From: Tupaia tana
Taxonomy: Eukaryota; Chordata; Mammalia; Scandentia; Tupaiidae
Direction: 5' to 3'
NCBI GenBank assembly: GCA_026018925.1
Contig: JAKSZU010000009.1
Span: 38,213,194 to 38,277,193 of the forward strand
DNA: 64,000 bases
Under the pieces are notes generated by a model that was not told the origin of the DNA, did no database searches, and worked only from the letters and a program-made list of their open reading frames with translations. Within the stretch, counting starts at the first letter, position 1. Each line of letters opens with the position of its first letter. Shown here in pieces: positions 1-10,785 of this stretch. Made by a program: the position numbers and the translations under genes.

Positions 1-331
1 TTTGGTAAGCAATATTTTGAAATTTTATAGTGTTCTCACATTTTTCTAAGGTTATTATAGTTTTGATGATATCATGGATGTATATTATTAAATTTTCCAA
101 ATATTTTTGTGATTATGCATTAAAATACAATTTTTCATATTATATTGATCTGATATCCTGCAACTTTGCTAAATTCCTTATTGATATTTGTTAGGTTTTC
201 TTTTTGTAGATTCCTCAAGTTTCCACATAGACAGTTATGTTATTATTTTTTTTAAAAAGTATTCTTTTATTATTGATTTCTGACTCAATTTTATTATGTT
301 AGTGATAGTCTGTGTGAAATGGATTGTTTTT
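1..331 (-). mobile_element. L1 ORF2 fragment, reverse orientation
   Basis: The plus strand reads as reverse-complemented L1 ORF2, including the stretch TATCCTGCAACTTTGCTAAA that lies near the reverse-transcriptase FADD region in mammalian L1s. It is full of stops and cut at the left by the window edge. A SINE was inserted at its right end. Confidence 0.6.
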
Positions 332-578
332 TAGAGAGATTTTTTGCTATAGGATGCATATGCTCACTGGAGAGACAGAGAGATACAGAGAGATAGAAGG
401 CGAGAAATCATGCCCCAAGGAGGATGGCCACACCAGAGTCCCTTCTCCTCCATTCTCCTCTAGGGATCTTAGGCACACACGCCTGGCATGAGTTTTGAAG
501 CTGTTGGGTCCAGGACTTGAACAGTGGTCAGCTACGTGGGAGTCCAGTGATGTAACCATTATGCCAACTGCTGGTCCC
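332..578 (-). mobile_element. SINE family A, minus
   Basis: The plus strand begins AGAGAGATTTTTTGCTATAGGATGC and ends AACTGCTGGTCCC, which is the reverse complement of the family A unit (head GGGACCAGCAGTT, 3' end CCCTATAGCAAAAACCTCTCC). The A-box and B-box regions are present but diverged. Confidence 0.85.
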
Positions 579-1330
579 TGAAATGGCTTCTGTATCTTCT
601 CTACTCATGTCTACTCATGTGCTCTTCCTGAGCAGCCACATCTGTCTCCCAGCTTTTTACTGAGAACTTCTAAATCTTACCTCTATCCTAAACTGACAAC
701 CTATTGTATAACCTCCTATGTGTTTTACCACCTTAATTTCATCATGGACAAAATGCGATGTTATGTTTCATCCTCTTATCCAGCCCCTTCTACTCTCCTA
801 GCCCCTCTCACATTATGTAGCACCATGGTTTACGTGGTTGTATAAAACAAATGACAGAATTACCATAGGATTCTTTAGTTTTCTCAAATCTATAATTCAG
901 CCTCCTTACAACCCAACATCGACACCTTCTCTACATCCCATTATAGCGACTACCTCAAGTCTGGATTTTCTTATTCTTTCACATAAACTGAATTTTCAAA
1001 CTAGTCTTCAGATCTGACCCATTTCAGACATTCCTTGTAATGCTTTTTTTATTCAATGCAACAAGCATTATTGAACTTATGCAAGTAACTATTCTGCCAC
1101 AAAATAAGAATACTCCCAAATATTTTCCAATTGCAGAGGAGTCAGGAAGGAAGAAAAGTTTATGTTTTCATTTAAAGAAACAAACAAGAAATATATTTTA
1201 ACAAATTGCCAAACCTGTCAACAACTTAGAAGAAAGTAAATGCTTAAATTGGGAAAACAAAGCATAGTAAAAAAAAAAATCAGTAATGCTTCACTCAAAA
1301 GTCATAAAATTCTATTTTGCCAGTTCAGTC
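579..1330. other. Intronic stretch without recognised gene or repeat
   Basis: This is AT-rich, low-CpG sequence with pyrimidine-rich patches (for example 770-810). I recognise no exon, RNA gene or repeat family. A diverged LTR or old L1 segment is possible. The part after about 1030 may already be the L1 intergenic region that precedes the neighbouring ORF1 copy. Confidence 0.35.
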
Positions 1331-2520
1331 TTATGTGTAAACTCTGTTCTGTTAGATATGCAGCGTTAATTGGTCCAATCTTTCCATTTAAATCCTGGAA
1401 GTTAACATTCAATGTTATTATTGATATTTCTTGTCCCTACCATTAAATTGGTCATTTTCTTGGTTGCCCTTTGCTCTCTTATTTCTGTATGTGTCTTTAG
1501 TTTTCCTGGTAGAGCACTCCTTTCAGAACTTCTTGAAGAGTGGGTCCGCTGCTGGGAAATTCTTTCAGGTCTTGTTTATCTGAGAATGTTTTTATCCTTT
1601 CTTTGCATATGAAAGATAATCTCACCAGGTATAGTATTCTTGGTTGAAACTGTTTTTCACTTAACACTTTGAATATATGTTTCCATTCTTTCCTTGCACG
1701 CATTGTTTCTGATGAGAGGTCTGAGGTTAGCCTGATTGGATAACCTTTATAACCTGACGTTTCTCTCTAGCCAATTTTAATATTCTGTCTTTGTCTATAG
1801 ATTTGGCCAGTCTGGCTATAATGTGCCTTGGAGAAGATCTTTTTGGGTTGATTCTATTAGGGGTATTTTGTATTTCTTGGGTCTGGATATTTGAATGCTT
1901 CTCTATATTTGGAAAGTTTTCTTCCATGATTTCATGGAATAGATTATCAATGCCCTTATTAGTTTCCTCACCTTCTGGGATACTGATTATCCAAATGTTT
2001 GGGCGCTTAATGCTGTCTCATATTTCTCATATAGTATTCTCATTTTTTTTTTTTCTCAGTTTTTTTTTTTTTTTTTTTCCTAGAGCAGAGGTTTTGCTTT
2101 CCACATCTGAGATTCGATTTTCTGCAGAGACTAATCTGCTTTTAATACTTTCAAGGGAGGTTTTGATTTCCTGAATGGCAGCCTTTATTTCTAATAGTTC
2201 TGTTTGATTCTTTTTTATGGTGTGTATTTCCTCTTTCAGATCATGGAAGAACTTCAACATCTCCTGGAACTCATTGTCTCTTTTGTCCTGCATCTTCTGG
2301 AGTTCATTATCTCTCAGCTCTTGCATCTCATTTAGTTTTGTCACTATGAATATTCTGAATTCTCTATCAGACAGTTCCACGAGTTCTACTGTACTGTCTG
2401 TGGGTGATGAGGGATTGTTCTTTCCCTTTAGGGGACAGATATTTTCTTGGTTTCTCTTATTTCTTGTGCCTCTGTGGTGGTTTCTGGTCATTCTGTGACA
2501 AGAATCTCTCCTCCACTTGT
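1331..2520 (-). pseudogene. L1 ORF1 (RNA-binding chaperone), degraded
   Basis: Three minus-strand reading frames together resemble L1 ORF1p. Bases 2027-2491 encode an N-terminal part with a heptad-rich coiled coil, containing ELQKMQDKRDNEF. Bases 1727-1927 carry the RRM/C-terminal block NRINPKRSSPRHIIARLAKS. Bases 1497-1703 carry the C-terminal motif PRILYLVRLSF. ORF1p binds L1 RNA as a trimer. The frame is broken near an A-rich run (T-rich on plus) at about 2041-2080 and again near 1720, so the copy is inactive. The start at 2491 lies about 30 bp downstream of a monomer array, which is the expected order for an L1 5' region. Confidence 0.8.
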
Positions 2521-2724
2521 CTGAATATTTCGGGATTCTAGAAGATGGAGTTTAGAGCATAGCTTCCCTGAACAGACCAAGACACACCTCATCTTTAAAA
2601 TGGCTTTTTGTCTGAATATTTCGGGAATCTAAAAGATGGAGTTTAGAGCATAGCTTCCCTGAACAGGCCAGGACACACCTCAGATTTAAAATGGCTTCTT
2701 GTCTGAATATTTCGGGAATCTAGA
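2521..2724 (-). repeat. 91-bp tandem monomers in L1 5' UTR
   Basis: The unit beginning CTGAATATTTCGGG starts at 2521, 2612 and 2703 on the plus strand, giving an exact 91-bp period. There are two full units and one 22-bp partial unit. The two full units differ at only a few positions. The array sits directly upstream of the ORF1 copy, as monomeric L1 promoters do in rodents. A promoter role is inferred. Confidence 0.75.
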
Positions 2725-2849
2725 CAGGTTACATTTAAGAAAAAAAGTTTTTCAATTTTTATTTCTTTTGTTTAATTTTTTTTGCTTTATTGCATTGTGT
2801 ATGAAGTAAAATGAGATGAAATGAAAAGGAATATTGCATGATTAATCCC

Positions 2850-3363
2850 AATTGCTAAGAAAGGGAACCAATCTAAATGTCCAAGAACTGATGACTAGAT
2901 TGAAAACATGTGGCACATATACAGTATAGAATATTACTCAGCTATAAAGAACAATAAGACCCTGTCATTTGATACAAACTAGGTGAATATAGAAGATTTA
3001 ATGTTAAGCCATATAAGCCATACTATAAAAGGCAAACATTGTATATCCCCTCCCAATATATACTGAATATCTGAATGCTATGACAGAAAATGAAAGATTC
3101 AAAGATACAATAGTAGACAGGGCAAGTGTAGATACCAGAGATTGTATAGGAGAGGGAGTGTGTAGTAAAAGGTAAGTGGGAGGGGTTTAGGGAGAAAACA
3201 TTTAACAGGCATAGAATATAAGGTTCTCTGTTGAAAATGATATATGTGGTGATATCTTTGGTTCAGTTGTCATGCACTGCATGCGTGCTTTGCAAAACCA
3301 TATTGTACACTATAAAGGTATATAATGATTAAATGTAAATGATATATGATAAAATTTAAAAAG
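2850..3363 (+). mobile_element. Younger L1, 3' end only (5' truncated)
   Basis: The sequence runs from the ORF2 tail (CACATATACAGTATAGAAT, then a diverged 'cataaaaaa' region) into a 3' UTR with purine-rich tract and ends TGATTAAATG...AAAATTTAAAAAG. It is clearly homologous to the 3' ends at 8.6-9.25, 13.7-13.97 and 48.1-48.74 kb, which defines one L1 subfamily. Confidence 0.75.
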
Positions 3364-3366
3364 TAA

Positions 3367-3442
3367 GGGCTAACAGGTGGTATGGCGGTTAAGATGACTC
3401 CTACATGGCCAACCTCAGTTCTAGTCCCAGACCTGGTGGCTT

Positions 3443-3491
<49 letters not shown>

Positions 3492-3570
3492 CTCTGTCTC
3501 TCTCTGGTGTGTGCATAATCCTATAGCAAATTAATAATAATAATAATAAGTAAAATTAAATAATTCTTTT
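3367..3570 (+). mobile_element. SINE family B, plus
   Basis: The copy starts GGGCTAACAGGTGGTATGG. An A-box-like GGTGGTATGGCGG and a weak B box are followed by a (TC)n(TG)n stretch and an AATAATAATAAG-type tail. Confidence 0.8.
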
Positions 3571-3589
3571 AAAATAGCAAATAAAAAAA

Positions 3590-4929
3590 AGAAGTCCTTT
3601 AAAACAAGTCCTTTAGGTTGAAAACAAATGGCCTCAGATAATTCACATAAGCGAGAAATGAAGAGTACAAGAAATAGTAGGTGACTATGTAGCTAAGTAG
3701 AAGGTAGATAATTATTTTATGTTACTATTAACTTTACACAGACATATTGCCATTTAAAGCAAAAGCTAACATTCTATCAGTGGCCTTATAATGTATACAC
3801 ATGTAATCTATTTGACAACAATATAGAAATGATAGAGATAGATAAATGAAATTATACTGCAGCAAGGTTCATATATTTCTTGTTCTGAGCAGTAATTCAA
3901 AATTAACATTTAGTAGCTTGGGATAAGTTAAAGGGACATACTGTATTTCCAAGCTCAATAATTGAAAAAGTAATGCAAGTATACCTAAAGAGCCAGTAAT
4001 GGGATCGAAGTTACATACTAAAGAAGTTTTTTAAAACAAAAAAAGTGAGGTAATGACATTTATAAATATTGCAGAGTAAGGACCTCTAGAAATTCACCCC
4101 TCAATAAAAGCAATAAAAAAACTAGAGAAAACAGGACCAATATTTTCAAAACTATGAAAACTTAAAGACTTGCAACAACACAGAAAACATTTATTTGAGA
4201 AAAACGTCTCAATATTGTTAAGAACTGATCTTTTACCCATCCCTTGCTTTCCAGACCAGTGGTAGCCTTGAAAAATAACAACGAGCACTCTTGGTACTGG
4301 AAGTAGAAAAATAGAGTAGAAGATTTTTCAGAGTTACCCAAAGAATTTGAATTATTTGATTCATCTGATTGTTTCCTGGAAGATCCATCACAAAAGGCTA
4401 GTCTTTATTTGACCTGACTTGGAGTTCAACCAGTACTAAAAGACCTCCCTGAGGAACATTTGTGGAAAACATTTACTGGCAAATGTTATAACATCCCAGC
4501 TGCCTGAAGCAATAGCTAACAATTGAGGGGGTAAAAATAAGGGAAAAGTTTAAAAGGAAGTGCTGAGAAATAAGATGTCCCTGAGCTCTTTGAAAAGCTC
4601 CAACATACTTCTTATTATCTGGAAGGACACCTGCATGTGTTTGTTTATGTATCTATATTCCCAAGATTGTGAGATTTCTTAGGAAAGACTTAAGAAAGCC
4701 CTATGTTCTCAGTTCTGACAGACCCTGAGGCTCTGTACAAGCAGTAAGTGAAGGTGATGGCAAAATTATAAACTGCCTGACTAAATGATGATGTGCCCCA
4801 ATACCGACAAACAACCCTTTGGCAAAGACTGGGAGATTTTTTTGGTTTCAGGACTTTAAGGTAATCTCTTAATCATCAGCTGAGCATTAAGCTGATGGAG
4901 TGGAAACTTACAAAGAATACACACTTTGC
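3590..4929 (+). mobile_element. Old L1 segments: intergenic region and 5' UTR
   Basis: Bases 3590-4080 resemble the segment between ORF1 and ORF2 of old mammalian L1s (AGTCCTTTAGGTTGAAAACA; TGCAGCAAGGTTCATATAT). Bases about 4090-4929 resemble an L1 5' UTR and share the block AATCATCAGCTGAGCATTAAG with 28960-29000. There is no intact reading frame. The family assignment is by eye and the exact boundaries are uncertain. Confidence 0.5.
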
Positions 4930-5150
4930 AGGAGCTGGACAGTAATGCAGTGGTAAAGAGTGATGCTTTATAAGAGCTGCTGGTTCATGTCCAGAGACTT
5001 CCTTGAGCACACGAGGCATGTGTGTGCCCATGATCTGTGCTGGATGAAGCTCTGGTGGGGTGGAACATGTCATCAAGACCCTGTCAGGGGTACTGTCTCT
5101 TCCTCTCTCTTTTTTCTCTTATGGAATAAATAAAACTTAAAAAAAAAGAA
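4930..5150 (+). mobile_element. SINE family C, plus
   Basis: Family C hallmarks are present: a tRNA-like head (GCAGTGGTAAAGAGTGATGC), GACCCTGTCAGGGGTACTGTC, a TC-rich stretch, then CTTATGGAATAAATAAAACTT and an A tail. Confidence 0.7.
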
Positions 5151-5488
5151 TATGTATTTTGCACAATTACTTTAAGAAAGTCACTAAAAACCCAATAATC
5201 ACCATAATAAATAGTACCAAAAACAAATCCAGAGGAAAGAGAGAATCTAATTTCCAGAGTTACCACATTATAATATTTTAAATGTCCATATTTAATGTCC
5301 AATATTTCTTATGCTGCAATAACAACATAGGAAATCTAAAGAAATGAGAATGTATAGCTCATACATAGGAAGAAAAAAAAAATCAATAGAAACTGTCCCC
5401 AAGGAAGCCTAGATATTGGGTTTACTAGGTAAAGGCATTAAATAAGATATTTTGAATATGTTCAATGAACCAAAGATAAAGATATGTT
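5151..5488 (+). mobile_element. Old L1 5' UTR, continued
   Basis: The L1 sequence interrupted by the family C SINE resumes here. The block AAATCCAGAGGAAAGAGAG and the 'gagaatgtatagctcatac' region correspond to 29100-29210, where a second copy of this L1 5' region is found. Confidence 0.5.
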
Positions 5489-5730
5489 GGGGCCTGCAGG
5501 TGGCGTGGAGGTTAAGGAGGCTGGATCCCATAAGGCCAGCTGCATGGTTGTCTTGGACCCGGATTTGGAAAACATGCTGGGTCTGCATGCATGTGTGCCC
5601 AAAATCTTAAGAAGAAAATGGAACAGAAGAAATTGTGGAGTGGCCATCCCTCCAGAGACTAACTTCTTACTTTCTCTTTCTGTCTGTGTCTCTCTCTGGT
5701 GAGTGCATGCACCCTATAGAAAAGAAAAGT
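5489..5730 (+). mobile_element. SINE, old A-type copy, plus
   Basis: It starts GGGGCCTGCAGGTGGCGTGG, has the long A-type body, and ends GGTGAGTGCATGCACCCTATAG. Many changes and small deletions mark it as older than the family A consensus. The head resembles family B more than A. Confidence 0.75.
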
Positions 5731-6427
5731 TGTATATCCATAGAATGGACTGCTATTCAGACATAAAAAAGAATAAATGGAAGTCCTCTTTTGGCATGAC
5801 AGCATAAGGAAATCCATTGATTTACTCCTCAGGAAATCCAATTGTCTTAAACCTCCTTTCTAGTTATTTCATCAGGCAACCAGAGACTAGAAAGACTAAT
5901 GGTATCCACATCCAGGATTCCTATTCTTTTGAGGGCAGCTCAGACAGATTAAAAATAAAACAAAACAAAAAAAAGAAAACTTCATCTGCATAATAAGATC
6001 ACCTTTTTTCCTGTGCAGTTTTACCCCTTGACACTCACCCTTTGGTAACTTCTGGTCTCCTTCAGGTTTCAGAAAGAATAATTGAACCATTGTCTGAACA
6101 GTGAGCCCATTAGTTCCCTCACATTTAATTCTCACCTGTAAGGGGTTATTTAAGTCACAACCCACATTTTGCATGGCTCCCTATACACAAATATACATTA
6201 AAATAAATCTGTATGCCCTTTCTCTTATTACTCTGTCAATTATCAGTGATTTTCAGTGAGCTTCAGAGGAGGAAGGAGTTCCTTTCCCTGACAAGAACGT
6301 GACATTTTCTAACCCAAAGCTCCACAGGCAATGATAAAATGGGTAGAAAAATAGAGAAACTAGGAAAGAAACAGTTGAAAGGGGCTGCCTAGAATCAGAA
6401 GAAATCTCACATACTAACCACAAAACT
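5731..6427 (+). mobile_element. Possible LTR remnant
   Basis: Bases 6205-6300 read AATAAATCTGTATGCCC, then CAATTATCAGTGATTTTCAG and a purine-rich GAGGAGGAAGG. This layout resembles the 3' end of an endogenous-retrovirus LTR and its downstream leader. The first about 50 bp (CCATAGAATGGACTGC) look like an L1 3' fragment. A 92-codon minus-strand frame at 5896-6174 matches nothing I know. Element class and ends are uncertain. Confidence 0.3.
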
Positions 6428-6655
6428 ACTCCGGGTCAGGTGGTGGTACAGGAGTAACACAAATGGGCTCACATGGGAAAGATCATGGGCTCATTTTCTG
6501 GATTCTCCCTGAACATGCTGATTAGTGCGTACGTATGTGATTAGGCCAGATGAGACTGAGGGTGGATTTGTGGCGTGAAGACACTGTTGGCGGTACCTAC
6601 ATCTCTCTTCCTGTCTCTATTTATCTCTGAAAAAATGAATTTAAAGAAATAGAAC
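6428..6655 (+). mobile_element. SINE family C, plus
   Basis: The head is diverged (GGTCAGGTGGTGGTACAGG). The family C 3' half is recognisable as TGGCGTGAAGACACTG followed by GGCGGTACCTACATCTCTC and an A-rich end with ATGAATTTAAAG. Confidence 0.6.
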
Positions 6656-6930
6656 TACTCCTGCAAAGAAGTCCAAATTTGATTAGTAAAGCATAACATC
6701 TGAATATGGCCATGAAAAGTGACAAAGAGAACTCTGCCAGAGACACTATCATTCAGGGTGGTTTTGGACATACCAAAAACTATGCCTCCTTGAGAAATAA
6801 CACCAGAAACTTAGCATTATGGGTGTGTGTGTATGTAGACATTATTAAAATAATACAACAAATCACTAAATAAATAATAGAAAGCCCTGGAAGGGGGCAG
6901 GTACTCAGAGTTGTTAAAATATATTATTTA
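6656..6930 (+). mobile_element. Old L1 5' region segment
   Basis: A-rich sequence that connects smoothly with the L1 sequence resuming at 7280 once the SINE insertion is removed. It includes a short (TG)n at 6821-6832. No reading frame is kept. Confidence 0.4.
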
Positions 6931-7262
6931 GGGACCAGCAGTTAGCGTAATGGCTATGTCAATGGACTCCCACGTAGTCGACCACGGTTTGAATCCCGGA
7001 CCTGGTGCCTTAAACTCACGCCGGGCGCATGTGTGTGTGTGCCCAAGATCCCAAGAGGAGAATGGAGGAGAAGGGATTACAGTGTGGCCATCCCGCCTGG
7101 GGGGGTGATTTCTCGCTTTCTGTCTCTCTGTCTCTCTCTGTCTGTCTGGCGAGTGCAAGCACCCTATAGCAAAAAACCTCTCCAATAAATAAATAAATAA
7201 ACAAACAAATAAATAAAATAACAGAGCCATAAGTTGAATCGTGTGTCATGCTTTTTAAAAAA
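6931..7262 (+). mobile_element. SINE family A with 3' extension, plus
   Basis: The copy starts GGGACCAGCAGTTAGCGTAATGG and has the full body to CTATAGCAAAAAACCTCTCC. After the (AAAT)n tail there are about 37 bp of unrelated sequence (7221-7257) ending in CTTTTT and then A6. The flanks AAAATATATTATTTA (about 6916-6930) and AATATATATATATTATTTAG (7261-7280) look like the target-site duplication. The extension therefore appears to have been carried with the SINE. Confidence 0.85.
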
Positions 7263-8072
7263 TATATATATATTATTTAGAAGTCTAATTTCCAACTAAA
7301 ACTAGCAAAACCTGCAAAGAAATTGGAAAGCATGACCCATACATGGAATAAAAGAATACTAAAGAAAGTGCTTCTGAGAGCAACCAGATTTAAAACAAAG
7401 CAGCTATTAGAAATATGTTAAAACTAAAGGAAATCATGCATTAGAAAGGAAAGGAAGATATGATGACAAGGTAACATCAATTAAAGAATATCAATAAGGG
7501 TATGAAATTATAAAAATGAAGCAAATGAATATTTGGAGGTAATAAGCCCAATAATTGAAATCTAAAAAATAACTACATGTGCTCAATAGTGGATTTGACC
7601 TGTCAGAAGAAAGAATTATAAATTTGAAGATATATTGGTAAGTATGCAAGTCAATAAATTGAGAGAAAAAGGAATGAAGAAAAATGAATTGTCAGACTAT
7701 TATGAGACACTACTTAGAACACAAATATCCATGTAAGGGAAAGGCCCGAAGGAGACAAAAGAGAAAAAGAAGTAAAATAAATATTCAGAGAATAAATGTG
7801 TGAAAAATCTATAATTTTCACATCCAGTAAATTTGATGAGCTACAAATTGGATAAATGCAGAAATCCACAAAGAGATACATCATAGTCAAAATGCTGAAA
7901 GCCAAAGAGGAGAAAATTCCAAAAACAGCAAGAGAAAAAGGGCTCACCACTTAGAGTAGAACCACCATTAAATAAATAGGTGGCTTATTCAGAAAAAATG
8001 GAAGGTGGAAGGCAGTGGGATAACATATTCAAAATGCCTAAAGAAAAAGAAAACAACTATCAGTCAAGGAAT
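7263..8072 (+). mobile_element. Old L1, ORF1-like region
   Basis: Purine-rich L1 sequence with motifs of old ORF1 regions (GAAATCCACAAAGAGATAC; GTGGGATAACATATTCAAAATG). Frames are destroyed. It continues at 9258 after a younger L1 3' end that was inserted at 8073. Confidence 0.6.
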
Positions 8073-8142
8073 TCGTTCTACACTCTAGGTGGGAATGTAA
8101 ATTAGAAAGTAATATGAAGGTTCCTCAAAAACCTACAAATAT

Positions 8143-8316
8143 GGGGCCAGCAGGTAGCATGGTGGTTAAGATGTTGGACTCTCACTCACATGGCTGACCA
8201 TAGTTTGAGTCCCAGACCTAGAGACTGGTTTTCTCTGTGTCTCTCTGGTGAGCACATGTGCCCTATAGCAAAATTAAAAATAAATAAATAATAATAAAAT
8301 GAAATAGAATAATTCT
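8143..8316 (+). mobile_element. SINE family B/A intermediate, plus
   Basis: The B-type head GGGGCCAGCAGGTAGCATGG is joined directly to the A-type 3' end GTGAGCACATGTGCCCTATAG, followed by an AAATAAATAATAAT tail. The body between them is missing. Confidence 0.8.
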
Positions 8317-8574
8317 TTTTTTTTTTGAGAGGTTTTTGCTATAGGGCATGTGTGCTTGCCAGAAAGACAGAGAGAGACAGAGAGACAGAAAGCGAGAAAT
8401 CATCCCCCCAGGGGGGATGGCCATGCCGCAATCCCTTCTCCATTGTCCTCTTGGGATCTTGGGAACGCACACACACATGCCTTGCGTGAGTTTAAGCCAC
8501 CGGGTCCGGGACTCGAACCACGGTTGGCTACATGGGAGTCCAGCGACATAGCCACTACACTAACTGCTGGTCCC
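8317..8574 (-). mobile_element. SINE family A, minus
   Basis: The plus strand starts T10 then GAGAGGTTTTTGCTATAGGGC and ends ACTGCTGGTCCC. It is inserted in the tail of the preceding SINE, flanked by AATAATTCT and AATAATTCG. The opposite orientation makes an inverted SINE pair. Confidence 0.9.
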
Positions 8575-9257
8575 AGTAAATAATTCGAAAAACAAACAAA
8601 CAAACAAAAAAAAACCCAAACAACAACCTCCTCAAATAGAACTACCATATGACCCAGTAATTCTACTCTTTAGGTATCTACCCAGAGGATAGAACTGTCA
8701 GAAAACACTTGCACATCCGTGTTTATTGCAGCATTATTTATAATTGTTAGGACATGGAATCAACCCAAATGTCCAAGAACAGACAAGGGGATTGAAAAAA
8801 TGTGGCATAGTTACTCTTTGGAATACTACTCAGTCATAAAAAAAAAGTGAGACCCTGACATTTGATACAAAGTAAATGAATATGGGAGATTTAATGCTAA
8901 GAGGAGCAAGCCAGAATAGGCAGGCATTGTATGTCCCCACTTAATATATACTGAATGTCTGTGTTCTATAGCAGAAACTTAAAGACTGGAAGGTAAATAG
9001 CAGGGAGGGCAACTGCAAATACTAGAGATACCATAGGAGGGGGTAATAGAGAGTGGATAATAAGAGACAGGAGGGAGAGGATCGGGGAGAAAACAAACAA
9101 AACATTTAATAGACATAAAAATAAAAAATTATCTGTTGATGGAAAATGTATATGGCAATGCCTTTGACTTGACTGATATGCACTGTATTCAGGCTGGGAA
9201 AAACCATATTGTACACTGTAAAGATGTACAGTGATTAAATGTAAATTTTAAAAAATC

Positions 9258-9458
9258 CATCAATCAGGGATTCTAATCCAGACAAATTATCTTTCAAAAG
9301 TGAAAGAAGCATGAAGGCATTCTCTGGGAGAATTTTGCCAGCAGACCCACCTAAGAAGAAATACTAAAAGAACCTCATTACTCCAGGTAGTAATACAGCC
9401 TACAAATACAAAGGACACCTATAAAGGTATTTTTTAAACTATAATAGACAATATAAAT

Positions 9459-9460
<2 letters not shown>
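9258..9460 (+). mobile_element. Old L1, ORF1-like region resumed
   Basis: It resumes the L1 interrupted at 8072 (AATCCAGACAAATTATCTTTC; GGAGAATTTTGCCAGCAG), corresponding to the end of ORF1. Confidence 0.6.

Positions 9461-9500
<40 letters not shown>
9461..9500. repeat. (AT)n microsatellite
   Basis: A nearly pure AT dinucleotide run of about 40 bp, next to the tail end of a minus-strand family C SINE. Confidence 0.95.
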
Positions 9501-9503
<3 letters not shown>

Positions 9504-9722
9504 GTTCATTTATTTCTTCTATGAGTAAGAGAGAATAAAAGACTGAGAGGTAGGCCTTTCATGCAGTGTCTTTATGCTGTGATCTACCCATACTATTAGC
9601 CAGTGCTGGATCGTGGACATGAGTGCTACTAGCACGTTCAGGTAGGTCTCCAGATGCAAACCTAAAACTTTTCTATGTGGGTCAGCCTCAAACAGTGTTG
9701 TATTACGATGTAACATGATTCA
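9501..9722 (-). mobile_element. SINE family C, minus
   Basis: On the plus strand TAGTTCATTTATTTCTTCTATGAG is the reversed 3' end, followed by the reversed 'cagcataaagacactgcatg' block. The head is diverged. Confidence 0.6.
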
Positions 9723-10279
9723 TTCCCCTATTTCTTCTGAACTGATTTAAAGACCAGTAGTAGAAAAATGTGACAACATATGACTGACCATATACCATAT
9801 AGGAATGTAGTGTATTTGCTAGTAACAACACAAAGGACGTAGGTGGGAGCAAAGATCTAAGGAGCTAAGGAAATTATTCTAGATAATAACCTGAATCCTG
9901 AAGGGATAGAAAAAAAGAAACCAAAAAAACAAAAAAACAAAAAGAGCTGAAGTAAGATTAATGTAATAAAAGTTATAAATATAAACTTGCTCTCCTTTCC
10001 TCTCAGCTTTTTAAAAAAACATAAGATTACATGAAGTTAAAATTACAACAGTTTGTTGCTGTGTTTTTCAAATTTTTAAGGTAATATGTATAAAAATAAT
10101 ACTGCAAAAGGAAGAAAAAGAACAGAATTATGTAAGAGTAATGTCTCTGTTTCTTACTGAAATTAAGTTAGTATATATCTGAAGTATATTTTGATAACAT
10201 AAGAGGTATATGGTAAACCCTAGTATTGCCAATAAGGAAACAACTAAAAAGCATATAGTAAAAAAAAAAAAAAATTAAT
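9723..10279 (+). mobile_element. Old L1, ORF1-ORF2 intergenic region
   Basis: It includes ACTGAAATTAAGTTAGTATAT, a segment typical of the region between ORF1 and ORF2 in old L1s. It is A-rich with no open frame. Confidence 0.5.
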
Positions 10280-10785
10280 GGTCCAGCTGCAGTGGCACAA
10301 GTGGAAGGGTGTTAATGCATGATGCTGAAACCAAATGGAGGGCCTGGGTTTGGATCCCAGTCCAACCTAAAACATGCTGGGCAGGGACCAGCAGTTGGCG
10401 TAATGGCTATGTTACTGGACTCCCATGTAGTCAACCGTGGTTCAAGTCCCAGACCCGGTGGCTTAAACTCACACCGGGTGCGTGTGTGTGCATAACCAAA
10501 ATCCTGAGAGGAGAATGAAGGAGAAGGGATTGTGGTGTAGACATCCTCCCTGGGGGGGTGATTTCTTGCTTTCTGTCTCTCTGTCTCTCTCTGTCTTTCT
10601 GGCAAGCGCCCGTGCCCTATAGCAAAAACCTCTCCCAAAAGAGAAAAAAAAAAAAAAAACAAACATGCTGGGCATAGCAATGTTACCCTAGCAAACTAAG
10701 CAGTTAAGGCAGGGATATTTTTTTTTCTCTCTCTCTGCCTTCTTCCCTCTGTCTCCCATTAAAAAAAAAAGTCATTAAAATGCTA
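10280..10785 (+). mobile_element. SINE family C, split by a family A insertion
   Basis: The head GGTCCAGCTGCAGTGGCAC is at 10280. The element is interrupted after AACATGCTGGGCA (about 10372-10384) and resumes with the same AACATGCTGGGCA at about 10663. It ends in a TC-rich stretch and CTCCCATTAAAAAAAAAA. The 13-bp repeat is the duplication made by the nested SINE. Confidence 0.7.
10384..10662 (+). mobile_element. SINE family A, plus
   Basis: Full-length, from GGGACCAGCAGTTGGCGTAATGG to CTATAGCAAAAACCTCTCC and an A tail. A 13-bp perfect target duplication places it inside an older family C copy. Confidence 0.93.

Larger units (their letters stand above)
8073..9257 (+). mobile_element. Younger L1 3' end, inserted in old L1
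   Basis: It begins in the ORF2 tail (GGTGGGAATGTAAATTAG), includes the typical last part of ORF2 (CATCCGTGTTTATTGCAGC; CAACCCAAATGTCCAAGAAC) and the full 3' UTR to TGATTAAATGTAAATTTT plus an A run. The flanks CTATCAGTCAAGGA (8058-8071) and CCATCAATCAGGGA (9258-9271) are a plausible diverged target-site duplication. It is itself split by the SINE pair at 8143-8574. Confidence 0.8.

Noticed and set aside
5896..6174. 92-codon minus-strand ORF
   Set aside because: No recognisable family, no splice signals or promoter. It sits in a suspected LTR remnant.
10312..10680. Many 60-120 codon ORFs in family A SINEs with recurring text such as SPERQRETERQKARNHPP
   Set aside because: They recur in the same frames at every family A copy on both strands. 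They are read-through of a CpG- and GA-rich SINE body, not genes.
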